Shown in pieces: positions 13,896 through 20,696 of a DNA stretch of 21,866 nt (positions within the stretch are counted from its first letter, which is position 1; every line of letters starts with the position of its first letter). The position numbers and the translations under genes were made by a program. The DNA lies in contig CAMPIO010000059.1 in NCBI GenBank assembly GCA_946886405.1, positions 1 to 21,866 of the forward strand. Reading direction: 5' to 3'. Under the pieces are notes generated by a model, which had not been told where the DNA came from, ran no database searches, and saw nothing but the letters and a program-made list of their open reading frames with translations. The DNA comes from an uncultured Pseudoxanthomonas sp. (GTDB lineage: Bacteria > Pseudomonadota > Gammaproteobacteria > Xanthomonadales > Xanthomonadaceae).

Positions 13896-15199
13896 AGTTC
13901 TCCGAGGTCGGCGTCGTCGCCGTAATAGGCCATGATGCCTTCCACGGTATGGGCCACCAGGCGCTTTTCCAAGTCGGTGAGCATCGGATGCCAGATATCG
14001 AAGATCAGCACCACGCGCAGGCGGTCGCTGAAGTTCCATGCTTCGTGCTGGATGGTGTCGTCGAACAGCACCAGTTCGCCCGGCTTCCAGACGTGCGTTT
14101 CGCCACCGACGCGCAACGCGCAGTCCGGGGGAATGATCAGCGGCAGGTGCACGGTCAGTCGGGTGTTGGTGGCACCGTGGTGGGGGGGGATGTGCGTGCC
14201 CGGCTTCAAGGCGGAGAAGAAGGCGACCGGTGCGCGATTCGGAACGGCATTGAGCGGTGCGTGTGCCAGCAAGGTGGCCTCGGTGCGCAGGCACAGGTCC
14301 GCCTGCTCGTCGACACGTTTGCCGTTCCGCCACAGGAAGTACGCGCCCCAGTCCATCTTGCGATCGAGCGCCGCGAACTGTCCTTTCGGTTCGCCGACCG
14401 GCGTCTGCACGTAGGGCTCGAAGGAGCGCTGCTGCGCCAGCAATGCCTCCAGTTCGGCAAGGATGTCGGGGAAGGCAGCCTCCACGCGCGGTACCCAGTC
14501 GTAGTCCTCGCGATGGAAGAACGGGATCGCCGGCAGGCGCGGAAAGGGGAGCATCAACGGACGTGCCGTGACGAAGGTGCGGCGACCGGTGACGATGTCC
14601 AGGCAGTGGTCGAAGCGTTCCAGTTCACGGCGCGATCCACCTTCCAGGGCGCCATGCATGTGGTCCATGAGGAAGTCGCGCAACTGGGCCTGGTTGGCCG
14701 TCACCGAGGCCTTCGCCTCGTTGACCAGGTCCTGCATGTGCGGTGCCTGCGCGAAGGCCGGCGGCATGTAGGCCATGGCAGATGACCATGCGGTGGCCGC
14801 TTCGCGGTCGCGACCAAGTCGCTGCAGCAAGCGCGCCTTCTCCGCATGCGCACCCCACGCGGCCGGTTCCGCCTGGATGGCCTGCTTGATGGCGGCCAGC
14901 GCCTGCGGCAGGTCGCCGCGTGCCGAGTGCACGCGGGACAGGTTGGCATGCGCCATCGCGGGCTGGTCGGACACCTGCGCGGCGCGCTGCAGGAAACGCT
15001 GCGCCTCGCCCAGTTCCCCGCGACCCAGGTAGTACGTCCCCAAGCCACTGAGGGCGGGGGCTACGTCGGGCGATTGCTCCAGCACCTTGCGCCAGCACTC
15101 GGCGGCGCGGTCCGGTTGGTTCTGCTTGGACCATGCCACCGCCTGTTCGAGCAGCTGTTTCTGGGCATCGGTCAAGCCCGAGGGCTGCTGCGCGGTCAT
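13892..15199 (-). CDS. TPR-aspartyl/asparaginyl beta-hydroxylase family protein
   Basis: A 435-aa protein. Residues 1-165 are TPR-like helical pairs (NQPDRAAECWRKVLEQSPDVAPALSGLG and similar). Residues about 200-410 are an AspH-type 2-oxoglutarate/Fe(II) oxygenase. The signature GTHIPPHHGATNTRLTVHL (334-352) gives iron ligand His340 by analogy with human AspH, and FDDTIQHEAW (379-388) gives His385. RLRVVLIFDIWHP (393-405) carries the 2-oxoglutarate-binding arginine. As in other AspH enzymes there is no iron-binding carboxylate. It should hydroxylate Asp or Asn, or a related residue, in an unknown partner that may be held by the TPR part. The codons for IPPH contain a run of eight C (14182-14189). 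The start is ATG at 15199 without a clear Shine-Dalgarno site. It is the first gene of the minus-strand block and is divergent from mtgA. Confidence 0.9.
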   Translation of the reverse strand: MTAQQPSGLTDAQKQLLEQAVAWSKQNQPDRAAECWRKVLEQSPDVAPALSGLGTYYLGRGELGEAQRFLQRAAQVSDQPAMAHANLSRVHSARGDLPQALAAIKQAIQAEPAAWGAHAEKARLLQRLGRDREAATAWSSAMAYMPPAFAQAPHMQDLVNEAKASVTANQAQLRDFLMDHMHGALEGGSRRELERFDHCLDIVTGRRTFVTARPLMLPFPRLPAIPFFHREDYDWVPRVEAAFPDILAELEALLAQQRSFEPYVQTPVGEPKGQFAALDRKMDWGAYFLWRNGKRVDEQADLCLRTEATLLAHAPLNAVPNRAPVAFFSALKPGTHIPPHHGATNTRLTVHLPLIIPPDCALRVGGETHVWKPGELVLFDDTIQHEAWNFSDRLRVVLIFDIWHPMLTDLEKRLVAHTVEGIMAYYGDDADLGEL

Positions 15200-15265
15200 G
15201 GTGGCGAGACAAGAAGGGTGAACTGGTCCCAGAATAACGAGAACTGAACACTCGGTGTCGATAAC
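15200..15265. promoter_or_regulatory. Divergent promoter region between the hydroxylase and mtgA genes
   Basis: These 66 bases separate two divergently read genes and must carry both transcription starts or have them inside the genes. The segment is less GC-rich than its surroundings (for example AGAATAACGAGAACTGAACA), but I cannot pick out convincing -35/-10 pairs. Confidence 0.4.
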
Positions 15266-16045
15266 TTGAATTACGGGCCCGATTCATCAGCGCCGCGCCG
15301 CCGTGCTCGTCGCTGGCTCCGCTGGCTGCTCGCGCTGCCCTTCCTGTTCGCCGCCGGCAGCGCGTTGCAGGTCGCGGTGTTGCGCTTCATCGACCCGCCG
15401 TTCACCGCCTTCATGGCGGCGCGTGCGTTCGAGGCCTGGGGACAGGGCGAGTTCGGTTTCCGGCTGGCCTACGACTGGCGCGACCTGGACGAGATGGCGC
15501 CCAGCCTGCCGCTGTCGATGGTGGCTGCGGAAGACCAGAACTTCGCCACGCACCGTGGCTTCGACCTGGCGGCGATCGAGAAGGCGCGCGTGCACAACCG
15601 CAAGATGGTGGAGCGCGCGGAGAAGCGCGGCAGGCCGGTGACGCGCTTGCGCGGCGCCAGCACGATCAGCCAGCAGGTCGCGAAGAACCTCTTTCTCTGG
15701 CAGGGCAGCAACCGGGTCACCCGCTGGACGCGCAAAGGCCTGGAGGCCTGGTACACGCTGCTGATCGAAACGCTGTGGTCGAAGCGCCGCATCCTCGAGG
15801 TCTACGCGAATGTCGCTGAGTTCGGTGATGGTGTCTATGGCGGACAAGCCGCCGCGCGACGTTACTGGGGCAAGGATGCGGCACGCCTGAGTTCGAACGA
15901 AAGCGCGCGCCTCGCCGCCGTGCTGCCGTCGCCCCGCCGGTACAGCGCCCAGCGCCCCGGCCCTTACGTGCAGCGGCGTGCGACACGCATCGAGCGCCAG
16001 GTGCGGCAGATCGGCGGCAAGACGTATCTCGAGGCGTTGCCATGA
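15266..16045 (+). CDS. mtgA: Monofunctional biosynthetic peptidoglycan transglycosylase
   Basis: A 259-aa GT51 enzyme that polymerises lipid II into glycan strands at the periplasmic face of the inner membrane. A basic N-terminus and one membrane helix (about 19-39) precede the catalytic domain. Catalytic Glu89 is in [14 protein letters not shown] (87-100); [17 protein letters not shown] (129-145) and [15 protein letters not shown] (178-192) are the other GT51 motifs. There is no transpeptidase domain, which distinguishes it from class A PBPs. The start is TTG: the frame is blocked by a stop at 15245-15247 and no in-frame ATG occurs before residue 50, inside the mature domain. Its stop overlaps the start of the next gene (ATGA), so it is the first gene of an operon. 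Confidence 0.93.
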   Translation: MNYGPDSSAPRRRARRWLRWLLALPFLFAAGSALQVAVLRFIDPPFTAFMAARAFEAWGQGEFGFRLAYDWRDLDEMAPSLPLSMVAAEDQNFATHRGFDLAAIEKARVHNRKMVERAEKRGRPVTRLRGASTISQQVAKNLFLWQGSNRVTRWTRKGLEAWYTLLIETLWSKRRILEVYANVAEFGDGVYGGQAAARRYWGKDAARLSSNESARLAAVLPSPRRYSAQRPGPYVQRRATRIERQVRQIGGKTYLEALP

Positions 16046-17079
16046 CCGGCGTGGCGGCACAGGTCACCGTCGTCGTGGCTGCGTACAACGAAGCGCAATC
16101 GCTGCCGCTGCTGCACCCGCGCATCATGGCGTCGCTGGACGCGCTGAGGGAGATGCAGGGTCGCGTGCTCTACGTCGATGACGGCAGTCGCGACGACACG
16201 TGGGCGGTGATGCGCGCGCTGGCGGCGGACGATCCGCGGGTGTCGTTGCTGCGGTTGTCGCGCAACTTCGGCAAGGAGGCGGCATTGACCGCCGGCCTGG
16301 ATCGCGTCGATGCAGGCGCGGCGGTGATCCTCGATGCCGACGGCCAGGATCCGCCGGAACTGATCGGGGACTTCGTGCGCGAGTGGCAGGCCGGCTACGA
16401 CAACGTACACGGAACGCGTATCGAGCGCGATGGCGAAAGCTGGCTGAAGCGCGCTACCGCGCATGCGTTCTACCGTGTGATCGGTCGCCTGTCGAAGACA
16501 CCGATTCCCGCCGACACCGGCGACTTCCGCCTGCTGTCACCGCGCGCGCTGGATGCCTTGAGGGAACTGCGTGAGCGGCATCGTTTCATGAAGGGCCTGT
16601 TCGGCTGGGTGGGGTTCAACCAGAAATCGGTGCCCTACCATCGTGATGCGCGCGTGGCGGGCAGCAGCAGTTTCGGTTTCTGGAAGCTGTGGAATTTCGC
16701 GCTGGAAGGCATCACCAGTTTCACCACCGCGCCGTTGCGCGTGGCGACCTACATCGGCGTGCTGACCGCGTTGCTCGCCTTCGCCTTTGCGATCTACATC
16801 GTGGGCAAGGCTTTCCTGTTCGGCGACCCGGTGGCCGGCTGGCCGACGATGATGACGGTGATCCTGTTCCTCGGTGGCACGCAACTGGTGGCGCTGGGCC
16901 TGATCGGCGAGTACCTCGGTCGCCTGTACGAGGAATCCAAGCAGCGGCCGCTGTACCTGGTGGACGCATGGCAACCCGCGTCGGCAGGAGTATCCTTGGC
17001 CGGGCCAGCTCGACCCGCTCCCCACTCAGGAGATCGCCATGCGCACGGTTCGTCAGTTGTTGGGGGCCAAGACCCCTGA
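16042..17079 (+). CDS. GT2 family membrane glycosyltransferase, ArnC/GtrB-like
   Basis: A 345-aa polyprenyl-phosphate glycosyltransferase. The GT-A domain shows [13 protein letters not shown] (10-22), [10 protein letters not shown] (44-53) and the metal-binding [10 protein letters not shown] (97-106). [17 protein letters not shown] (71-87) and the late motif around [14 protein letters not shown] (179-192) are typical of DPMS, ArnC and GtrB. Two membrane helices follow (about 232-256 and 268-292), then [18 protein letters not shown] (290-307), also typical. Such enzymes load a sugar onto undecaprenyl phosphate for transfer to LPS, O-antigen or other envelope targets; the sugar cannot be read from the sequence. 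The last 40 residues are low-complexity and overlap the start of the CBS gene by 41 bases. It is coupled to mtgA by a 4-base overlap. No flippase or acceptor transferase is adjacent. Confidence 0.92.
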   Translation: MTGVAAQVTVVVAAYNEAQSLPLLHPRIMASLDALREMQGRVLYVDDGSRDDTWAVMRALAADDPRVSLLRLSRNFGKEAALTAGLDRVDAGAAVILDADGQDPPELIGDFVREWQAGYDNVHGTRIERDGESWLKRATAHAFYRVIGRLSKTPIPADTGDFRLLSPRALDALRELRERHRFMKGLFGWVGFNQKSVPYHRDARVAGSSSFGFWKLWNFALEGITSFTTAPLRVATYIGVLTALLAFAFAIYIVGKAFLFGDPVAGWPTMMTVILFLGGTQLVALGLIGEYLGRLYEESKQRPLYLVDAWQPASAGVSLAGPARPAPHSGDRHAHGSSVVGGQDP

Positions 17080-17467
17080 GGTGTTCGCGGTATCCCCGGA
17101 TGCCTCCGTCCTCGACGCCATCAAACTGATGGCCGAGAAAGGCGTCGGTGCCGTGCTCGCCATGCAGGGACCGCGCTTGTGCGGCATCGTCTCGGAGCGC
17201 GACTACGCCCGCAAGGTGGTGCTGCAGGGGCGTTCGTCGTCCAACACGCCGGTGCGCGACATCATGACCGCGAAAGTGGTAACCGTGCGGCCTGACGACA
17301 GCGTCGACCATTGCATGAAAGTGGTCACCGACCACCGTATCCGCCACCTGCCGGTGGCCGACGGCGATGCCATCGTCGGCGTCATCTCCATCGGCGACCT
17401 GGTGAAGGCGGTGATCGAGGACCAGCAGGTGGAACTGGACCAGCTGCAGCGCTACATCGCCAGCTGA
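17039..17467 (+). CDS. Two-CBS-domain protein
   Basis: A 142-aa cytoplasmic protein made only of two CBS motifs (about 14-63 and 78-127), with GIVSERDYARKV (49-60) and GVISIGDLVKAVIED (114-128) as the characteristic ends. CBS pairs bind adenine nucleotides and act as energy or ligand sensors. Stand-alone forms usually regulate a partner, here unknown. The ATG has a strong AGGAGA site six to eleven bases upstream (17028-17033), which lies inside the glycosyltransferase gene. It ends the mtgA operon and is convergent with the AsmA-type gene, whose stop is only 6 bases away. No terminator is visible between them. Confidence 0.9.
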   Translation: MRTVRQLLGAKTPEVFAVSPDASVLDAIKLMAEKGVGAVLAMQGPRLCGIVSERDYARKVVLQGRSSSNTPVRDIMTAKVVTVRPDDSVDHCMKVVTDHRIRHLPVADGDAIVGVISIGDLVKAVIEDQQVELDQLQRYIAS

Positions 17468-17473
17468 ACCGCG

Positions 17474-19423
17474 TTACTTCGCGTATTGCCCGCCACAGGC
17501 GCTGTCTTCGCCGGGACCCACCTCAATGGTCGCGAGCAGCGCGGCCGGCGGGGCGACGCTGCCCAAGGCGACGGCTATGGCGCCACGCAAGCCCAATCGC
17601 TTGAAGTCGGGACGGAACGAAGGATCCTTGAAGGTGCCGCCGACGACCAGCGGCGATCGCAACGCGAGGATGCTGCGATCCTTCGGGCGCGGCCTCATTT
17701 CCAGATCCAGTGTTTCGTCCTTCAGGCTGATGCGGCCGGAGCCGACGATGATCGTGTCGCTGGTATCGAAGGCGAGCGAGCGGGCGTCCATCACGCCATC
17801 CTTCACCGCGAAATCGCCGAAGGCACAGCGCACCGGTACCGTCTTGTCCTTGGTCACCAGGAACTTCAGCGCTTCCGCAATATCCAGGCCGGCAAGTTCC
17901 ATCAGCAAGTTGCTGATCTGTCCGCGACCCATGCCGAGCGCGATGTCGCCGTCGGCCGTGCCCAGGATGCCGGCGATCGAGTTGCCGGTCCCCACCACCT
18001 TGATATCGCCGCCGATGCGGCCGATGGCGGTTTTCGTCAGCTCCGCCTGCGGGAACAGTTCACCCAGGTCCAGGCGGCGTGCGGTGATCGTCGCCTGCGT
18101 CCGGATGGTGTCGCTGCGCGCGTCCATGCGGATCTGCGAGCGGATATCGCCCTGGGCGACACCGAAATTCAACGGCTCCAGCCGCAACAGGCCGGCTTCC
18201 AGCAGCAGGTGCGCATCCATGTCGTCGATGGGCAGGCTCGGCGCATTGATGCGGTGCGCCTTCCAGCGCACGTCCGCATCCATCGCGCGCAACTTGGTGA
18301 GGTTGTAAGGCGTATCCGGCAGCAGTCGCGCATCCGCCGCCAGGGCGGCAGCTTCGGCACGCTGCTCGGGATTGCTGGCCTCGTTGCCGTCGGTCTGCGG
18401 GGGTGCACCGACGAAGCCGGCGAGGTCATCGAAGTCCAGGCGCTTCGAGACCAGCGCCGCCTTGAGCAGCGGACGCTCGCGGCCGACGGTGACGCTGGCC
18501 GAGCCGGCAAGGTCGCTGTCGCCCACGACGCCGGTGAAATCGTCGTAGCGCCAAGTGTTGCCGTCGCGCGCGAAGCGGCCGTCCAGGCGATACGGCGGCG
18601 TGGGTGGTGTCGCGATACCGATCAGCGGGAACAGGTCTTCCATATCCTGCCCCGCGAGCATCAAGCGCAGGTCGAAGTCGCGTAGCCGGAAAGGATCGAG
18701 CAAGGTGCCGCGCGCGTGGGCGCGTGTCGGTCCGGCGGTCGCGCGCAGGTCGATGCGATAGGGCTTGTCGGTGTCGCGCAGCGCGAGCGGCGAGGCGACC
18801 CGTCCCTGCAAGGCGAGGACATTGCCGGCCCAGCGGCCCTTGCCCTTCAGGTCGATGGCGGAGGGTTCATCGGGCGTCGCCTGCCGGACGCTCGACAGCT
18901 GGATATCCAGATCGGTCTTGCGTGCGGGATCAAGGAACAGCAGTCGTCCCCCGTCGATCCGCAGATCGTGAAAGCGCGTTCTGCTTTCGCCGGAGGCGTC
19001 ACCGAAGACCCAGTTGCCCGTGCCATCGGGGCCCGTCTCCAACCGCAGCTGGGGACGGGTCAGGCGGATGTGCGGGATACGCGTCTCGCGCCTGAAGATC
19101 AGCGGGAACACTTCCACGCTCACTTCGGCCCGATCCGCCGCCGCCATCGTCGGCACGCTGGACCAGGTGGCATTGCCGAACGTCAGCGCATCCGCGCGCG
19201 CGGTGGTCACGCGCCCCAGGTCGACATCGAGATTGCCTGCGATATGGAAGCTGCGACCGGTCTGCCATTCCACCACGCGTTCGATCGGCCTGCGCAGCCA
19301 GTTCCACTCGAACAGGATCGCCACGACCACGATGATCGCCGCCAGCACACCGAGCATGATCGCGCTGTTGCGCGACAGTGGGCGCAGGGTGAAGCGACGG
19401 CGTGGGGAGGATGTCGCGGTCAT
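17474..19423 (-). CDS. AsmA family protein
   Basis: A 649-aa inner-membrane-anchored envelope protein. One N-terminal helix (about 21-40) is followed by NWLRRPIERVVEWQTGRSFH, the AsmA N-terminal signature, and GNLDVDLG. A long beta-strand-rich periplasmic domain follows. The C-terminal part shows the conserved AsmA_2 features: IGGDIKVVGTGNS, GLDIAEALKFL, PVRCAFGDFAV, FDTSDTIIVGSGRISL, RPRPKDRS and GTFKDPSFRP. AsmA-like proteins (AsmA, YhdP, TamB) are bridge-like candidates for phospholipid transport between the membranes. The start is ATG at 19423; GGAGG lies only one base upstream, which is too close, so an upstream GTG (19444) or TTG (19474) remains possible. It is preceded by trhA on the same strand. 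Confidence 0.88.
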   Translation of the reverse strand: MTATSSPRRRFTLRPLSRNSAIMLGVLAAIIVVVAILFEWNWLRRPIERVVEWQTGRSFHIAGNLDVDLGRVTTARADALTFGNATWSSVPTMAAADRAEVSVEVFPLIFRRETRIPHIRLTRPQLRLETGPDGTGNWVFGDASGESRTRFHDLRIDGGRLLFLDPARKTDLDIQLSSVRQATPDEPSAIDLKGKGRWAGNVLALQGRVASPLALRDTDKPYRIDLRATAGPTRAHARGTLLDPFRLRDFDLRLMLAGQDMEDLFPLIGIATPPTPPYRLDGRFARDGNTWRYDDFTGVVGDSDLAGSASVTVGRERPLLKAALVSKRLDFDDLAGFVGAPPQTDGNEASNPEQRAEAAALAADARLLPDTPYNLTKLRAMDADVRWKAHRINAPSLPIDDMDAHLLLEAGLLRLEPLNFGVAQGDIRSQIRMDARSDTIRTQATITARRLDLGELFPQAELTKTAIGRIGGDIKVVGTGNSIAGILGTADGDIALGMGRGQISNLLMELAGLDIAEALKFLVTKDKTVPVRCAFGDFAVKDGVMDARSLAFDTSDTIIVGSGRISLKDETLDLEMRPRPKDRSILALRSPLVVGGTFKDPSFRPDFKRLGLRGAIAVALGSVAPPAALLATIEVGPGEDSACGGQYAK

Positions 19424-19439
19424 GCCTCCATGGTTGGCA

Positions 19440-19515
19440 AACACGTGTTCACGTGTTGCGAAACAGGGATGCAACGGTTCATGTGCGGGACACGAACGTC
19501 GACGCGTGGTTCACG
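19440..19515. promoter_or_regulatory. Repeat-rich region upstream of the asmA-like gene
   Basis: AACACGTGTT (19440-19449) is a perfect palindrome, and its CACGTGTT half is repeated directly at 19450-19457. GTTCA(C/T)G occurs at 19447, 19477 and 19509, spaced 30 and 32 bases, with an inverted GTTCGTG at 19491-19497. This looks like a set of regulator half-sites in the short space between the AsmA-type gene and the end of trhA. It is pattern reading only. Confidence 0.25.
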
Positions 19516-20203
19516 CCAGGCGCGGCATCAGCACCTGCTGGGTGACGGCGACGAAATGGCAGACGCTGCCGCCGATGACGAACAGATGCCAGATCGCGTG
19601 CGAGTAGCGGATCGATTCGCGATGGTAGAAGAAGGTGCCCAGCGTGTAGAACAGGCCGCCGGCCAGCATCCAGCCCAGCGTCACCGGATCGACCGAGGTC
19701 AGCAGTGGCTTGATCGCCACGACGACCAGCCAGCCCATTGCGATGTAGATGATGGTCGACAACAGCTTGAAGCGGCCCGTGTAGAACAGCTTGAACACCA
19801 CGCCAGCGAAGGCCAGCGTCCAGATCGCGGTGAACAGGCCCCAGCCCCATGGGCCGCGCAGGCCGATCAGCGTGAAGGGCGTATAGGTGCCGGCGATCAG
19901 CAGGTAGATCGCGCAGTGATCGAACACCTTCAGGCGACCCTTCGCAATCGGGTGCTGGATGGCGTGATACAGGGTGGACGCGGTGTAGAGCAGGAGCAGG
20001 GTGACGCCGAAGACGATCGACGCGCCGAGCTGCCAGCCGTCGCCGTAGATGGCCGCGAGCGTGATCAGCACCGCGCCGCCCGCCAACGCTGCCACGGCGC
20101 CCAAGCCGTGCGTCAGCGCGCTTTCGATCTCGTCGCGCAGGTCGACCAGATGGTCGGCGCGCTTCCGTGCCCGAAGGGTTTCGAAAGAGGTCGGCTCGTT
20201 CAT
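19511..20203 (-). CDS. trhA: PAQR-type membrane homeostasis protein, hemolysin III family
   Basis: A 230-aa inner-membrane protein with about seven helices, starting near residue 35 and ending near 222. It carries the PAQR metal-site pattern: EIESALTHGLGA (25-36) with Glu25 and His32, STLYHAI (76-82) with His80, FDHCAIYLLIAGTYTPF (94-110) with Asp95, and HAIWHLFVIGGSVCHF (202-217) with His202 and His206. Bacterial members (TrhA/YqfA, older name hemolysin III) maintain membrane fluidity and energetics. The hemolysin name is historical and does not imply a toxin. The start is ATG; no strong Shine-Dalgarno site is seen. Confidence 0.92.
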   Translation of the reverse strand: MNEPTSFETLRARKRADHLVDLRDEIESALTHGLGAVAALAGGAVLITLAAIYGDGWQLGASIVFGVTLLLLYTASTLYHAIQHPIAKGRLKVFDHCAIYLLIAGTYTPFTLIGLRGPWGWGLFTAIWTLAFAGVVFKLFYTGRFKLLSTIIYIAMGWLVVVAIKPLLTSVDPVTLGWMLAGGLFYTLGTFFYHRESIRYSHAIWHLFVIGGSVCHFVAVTQQVLMPRLA

Positions 20204-20265
20204 GCCGCAACGTTACCGCAATGCAGCAAGGGGTGCATGCCACTGCCGCCATCCAGTCAGCCTGC

Positions 20266-20309
20266 GGCGGGCTCCCGGATCATCCGGCAGCCCGCCTCGC
20301 GGGAGGCGG
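20266..20309. terminator. Two mutually exclusive hairpins, possible terminator
   Basis: GGCGGGCT-C-CCGG (20266-20278) pairs with CCGG-C-AGCCCGCC (20284-20296) around an ATCAT loop, with one C-C mismatch. An alternative hairpin, CCGCCTC/GAGGCGG (20292-20298 with 20303-20309), shares bases 20292-20296 with it, so only one can form at a time. The element directly follows the stop of the small membrane-protein gene on the minus strand. There is no T-tract, so intrinsic termination is uncertain. Confidence 0.4.
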
Positions 20310-20552
20310 TCAGACCACCGCCGCGCCGCTCAGGGCCGCCATGTCGGGGCGGAATACCAGGCACAGCGCAAAGCCCACCAGGAACAGGATCAGCGGGATC
20401 TTGTTTTCGGCGAAGTTCTTGATCCCGTAGTAGATCGTGTAGAGACCGCAGATGAAGCAGAAGACGGCGGCCAGCGCGCCGTCCTTTTTCGCAGCGTTCA
20501 CCGTCATCCAGATCGCACCTGCCAGCAGCAGGACTATCCCGAGAAAGTACAT
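20310..20552 (-). CDS. Small three-helix membrane protein, unknown function
   Basis: An 80-aa protein with three hydrophobic segments (about residues 1-18, 25-44 and 52-68) linked by short charged loops (NAAKKDG, KNFAENK). I do not recognise the family. The second helix is aromatic and contains CFICGLYTIYYG. The ATG at 20552 is preferred over the one at 20558: the site GGGGAG ends right against the 20558 ATG but lies six bases before 20552, the normal distance. It lies between prfC and trhA on the same strand. It could be a membrane-stress or accessory protein, but nothing in the sequence indicates a role. Confidence 0.7.
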   Translation of the reverse strand: MYFLGIVLLLAGAIWMTVNAAKKDGALAAVFCFICGLYTIYYGIKNFAENKIPLILFLVGFALCLVFRPDMAALSGAAVV

Positions 20553-20696
20553 CGACATCTCCCCATGACGCCGCCGGATGGCGGCCAGGGAAAGCCTAAT
20601 GGATCAACGTGCCCGGGCCGCCTCTCGGGACGCTCCGGGTACGCCGAACGTAACCTGCAAGACACGACTTCCCTGACGTGCCCTGGCGAAATGGAC

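Noticed and set aside
13896..14333. An N-terminal extension of Hsp33 of about 145 residues
   Set aside because: The frame is open but overlaps the hydroxylase gene in another frame, has arginine-rich shadow composition, and Hsp33 is complete from the GTG at 13895 with a ribosome site.
19511..20203. The hemolysin III name as evidence of a toxin or virulence locus
   Set aside because: The PAQR metal-site residues identify a membrane homeostasis protein; the name is historical.
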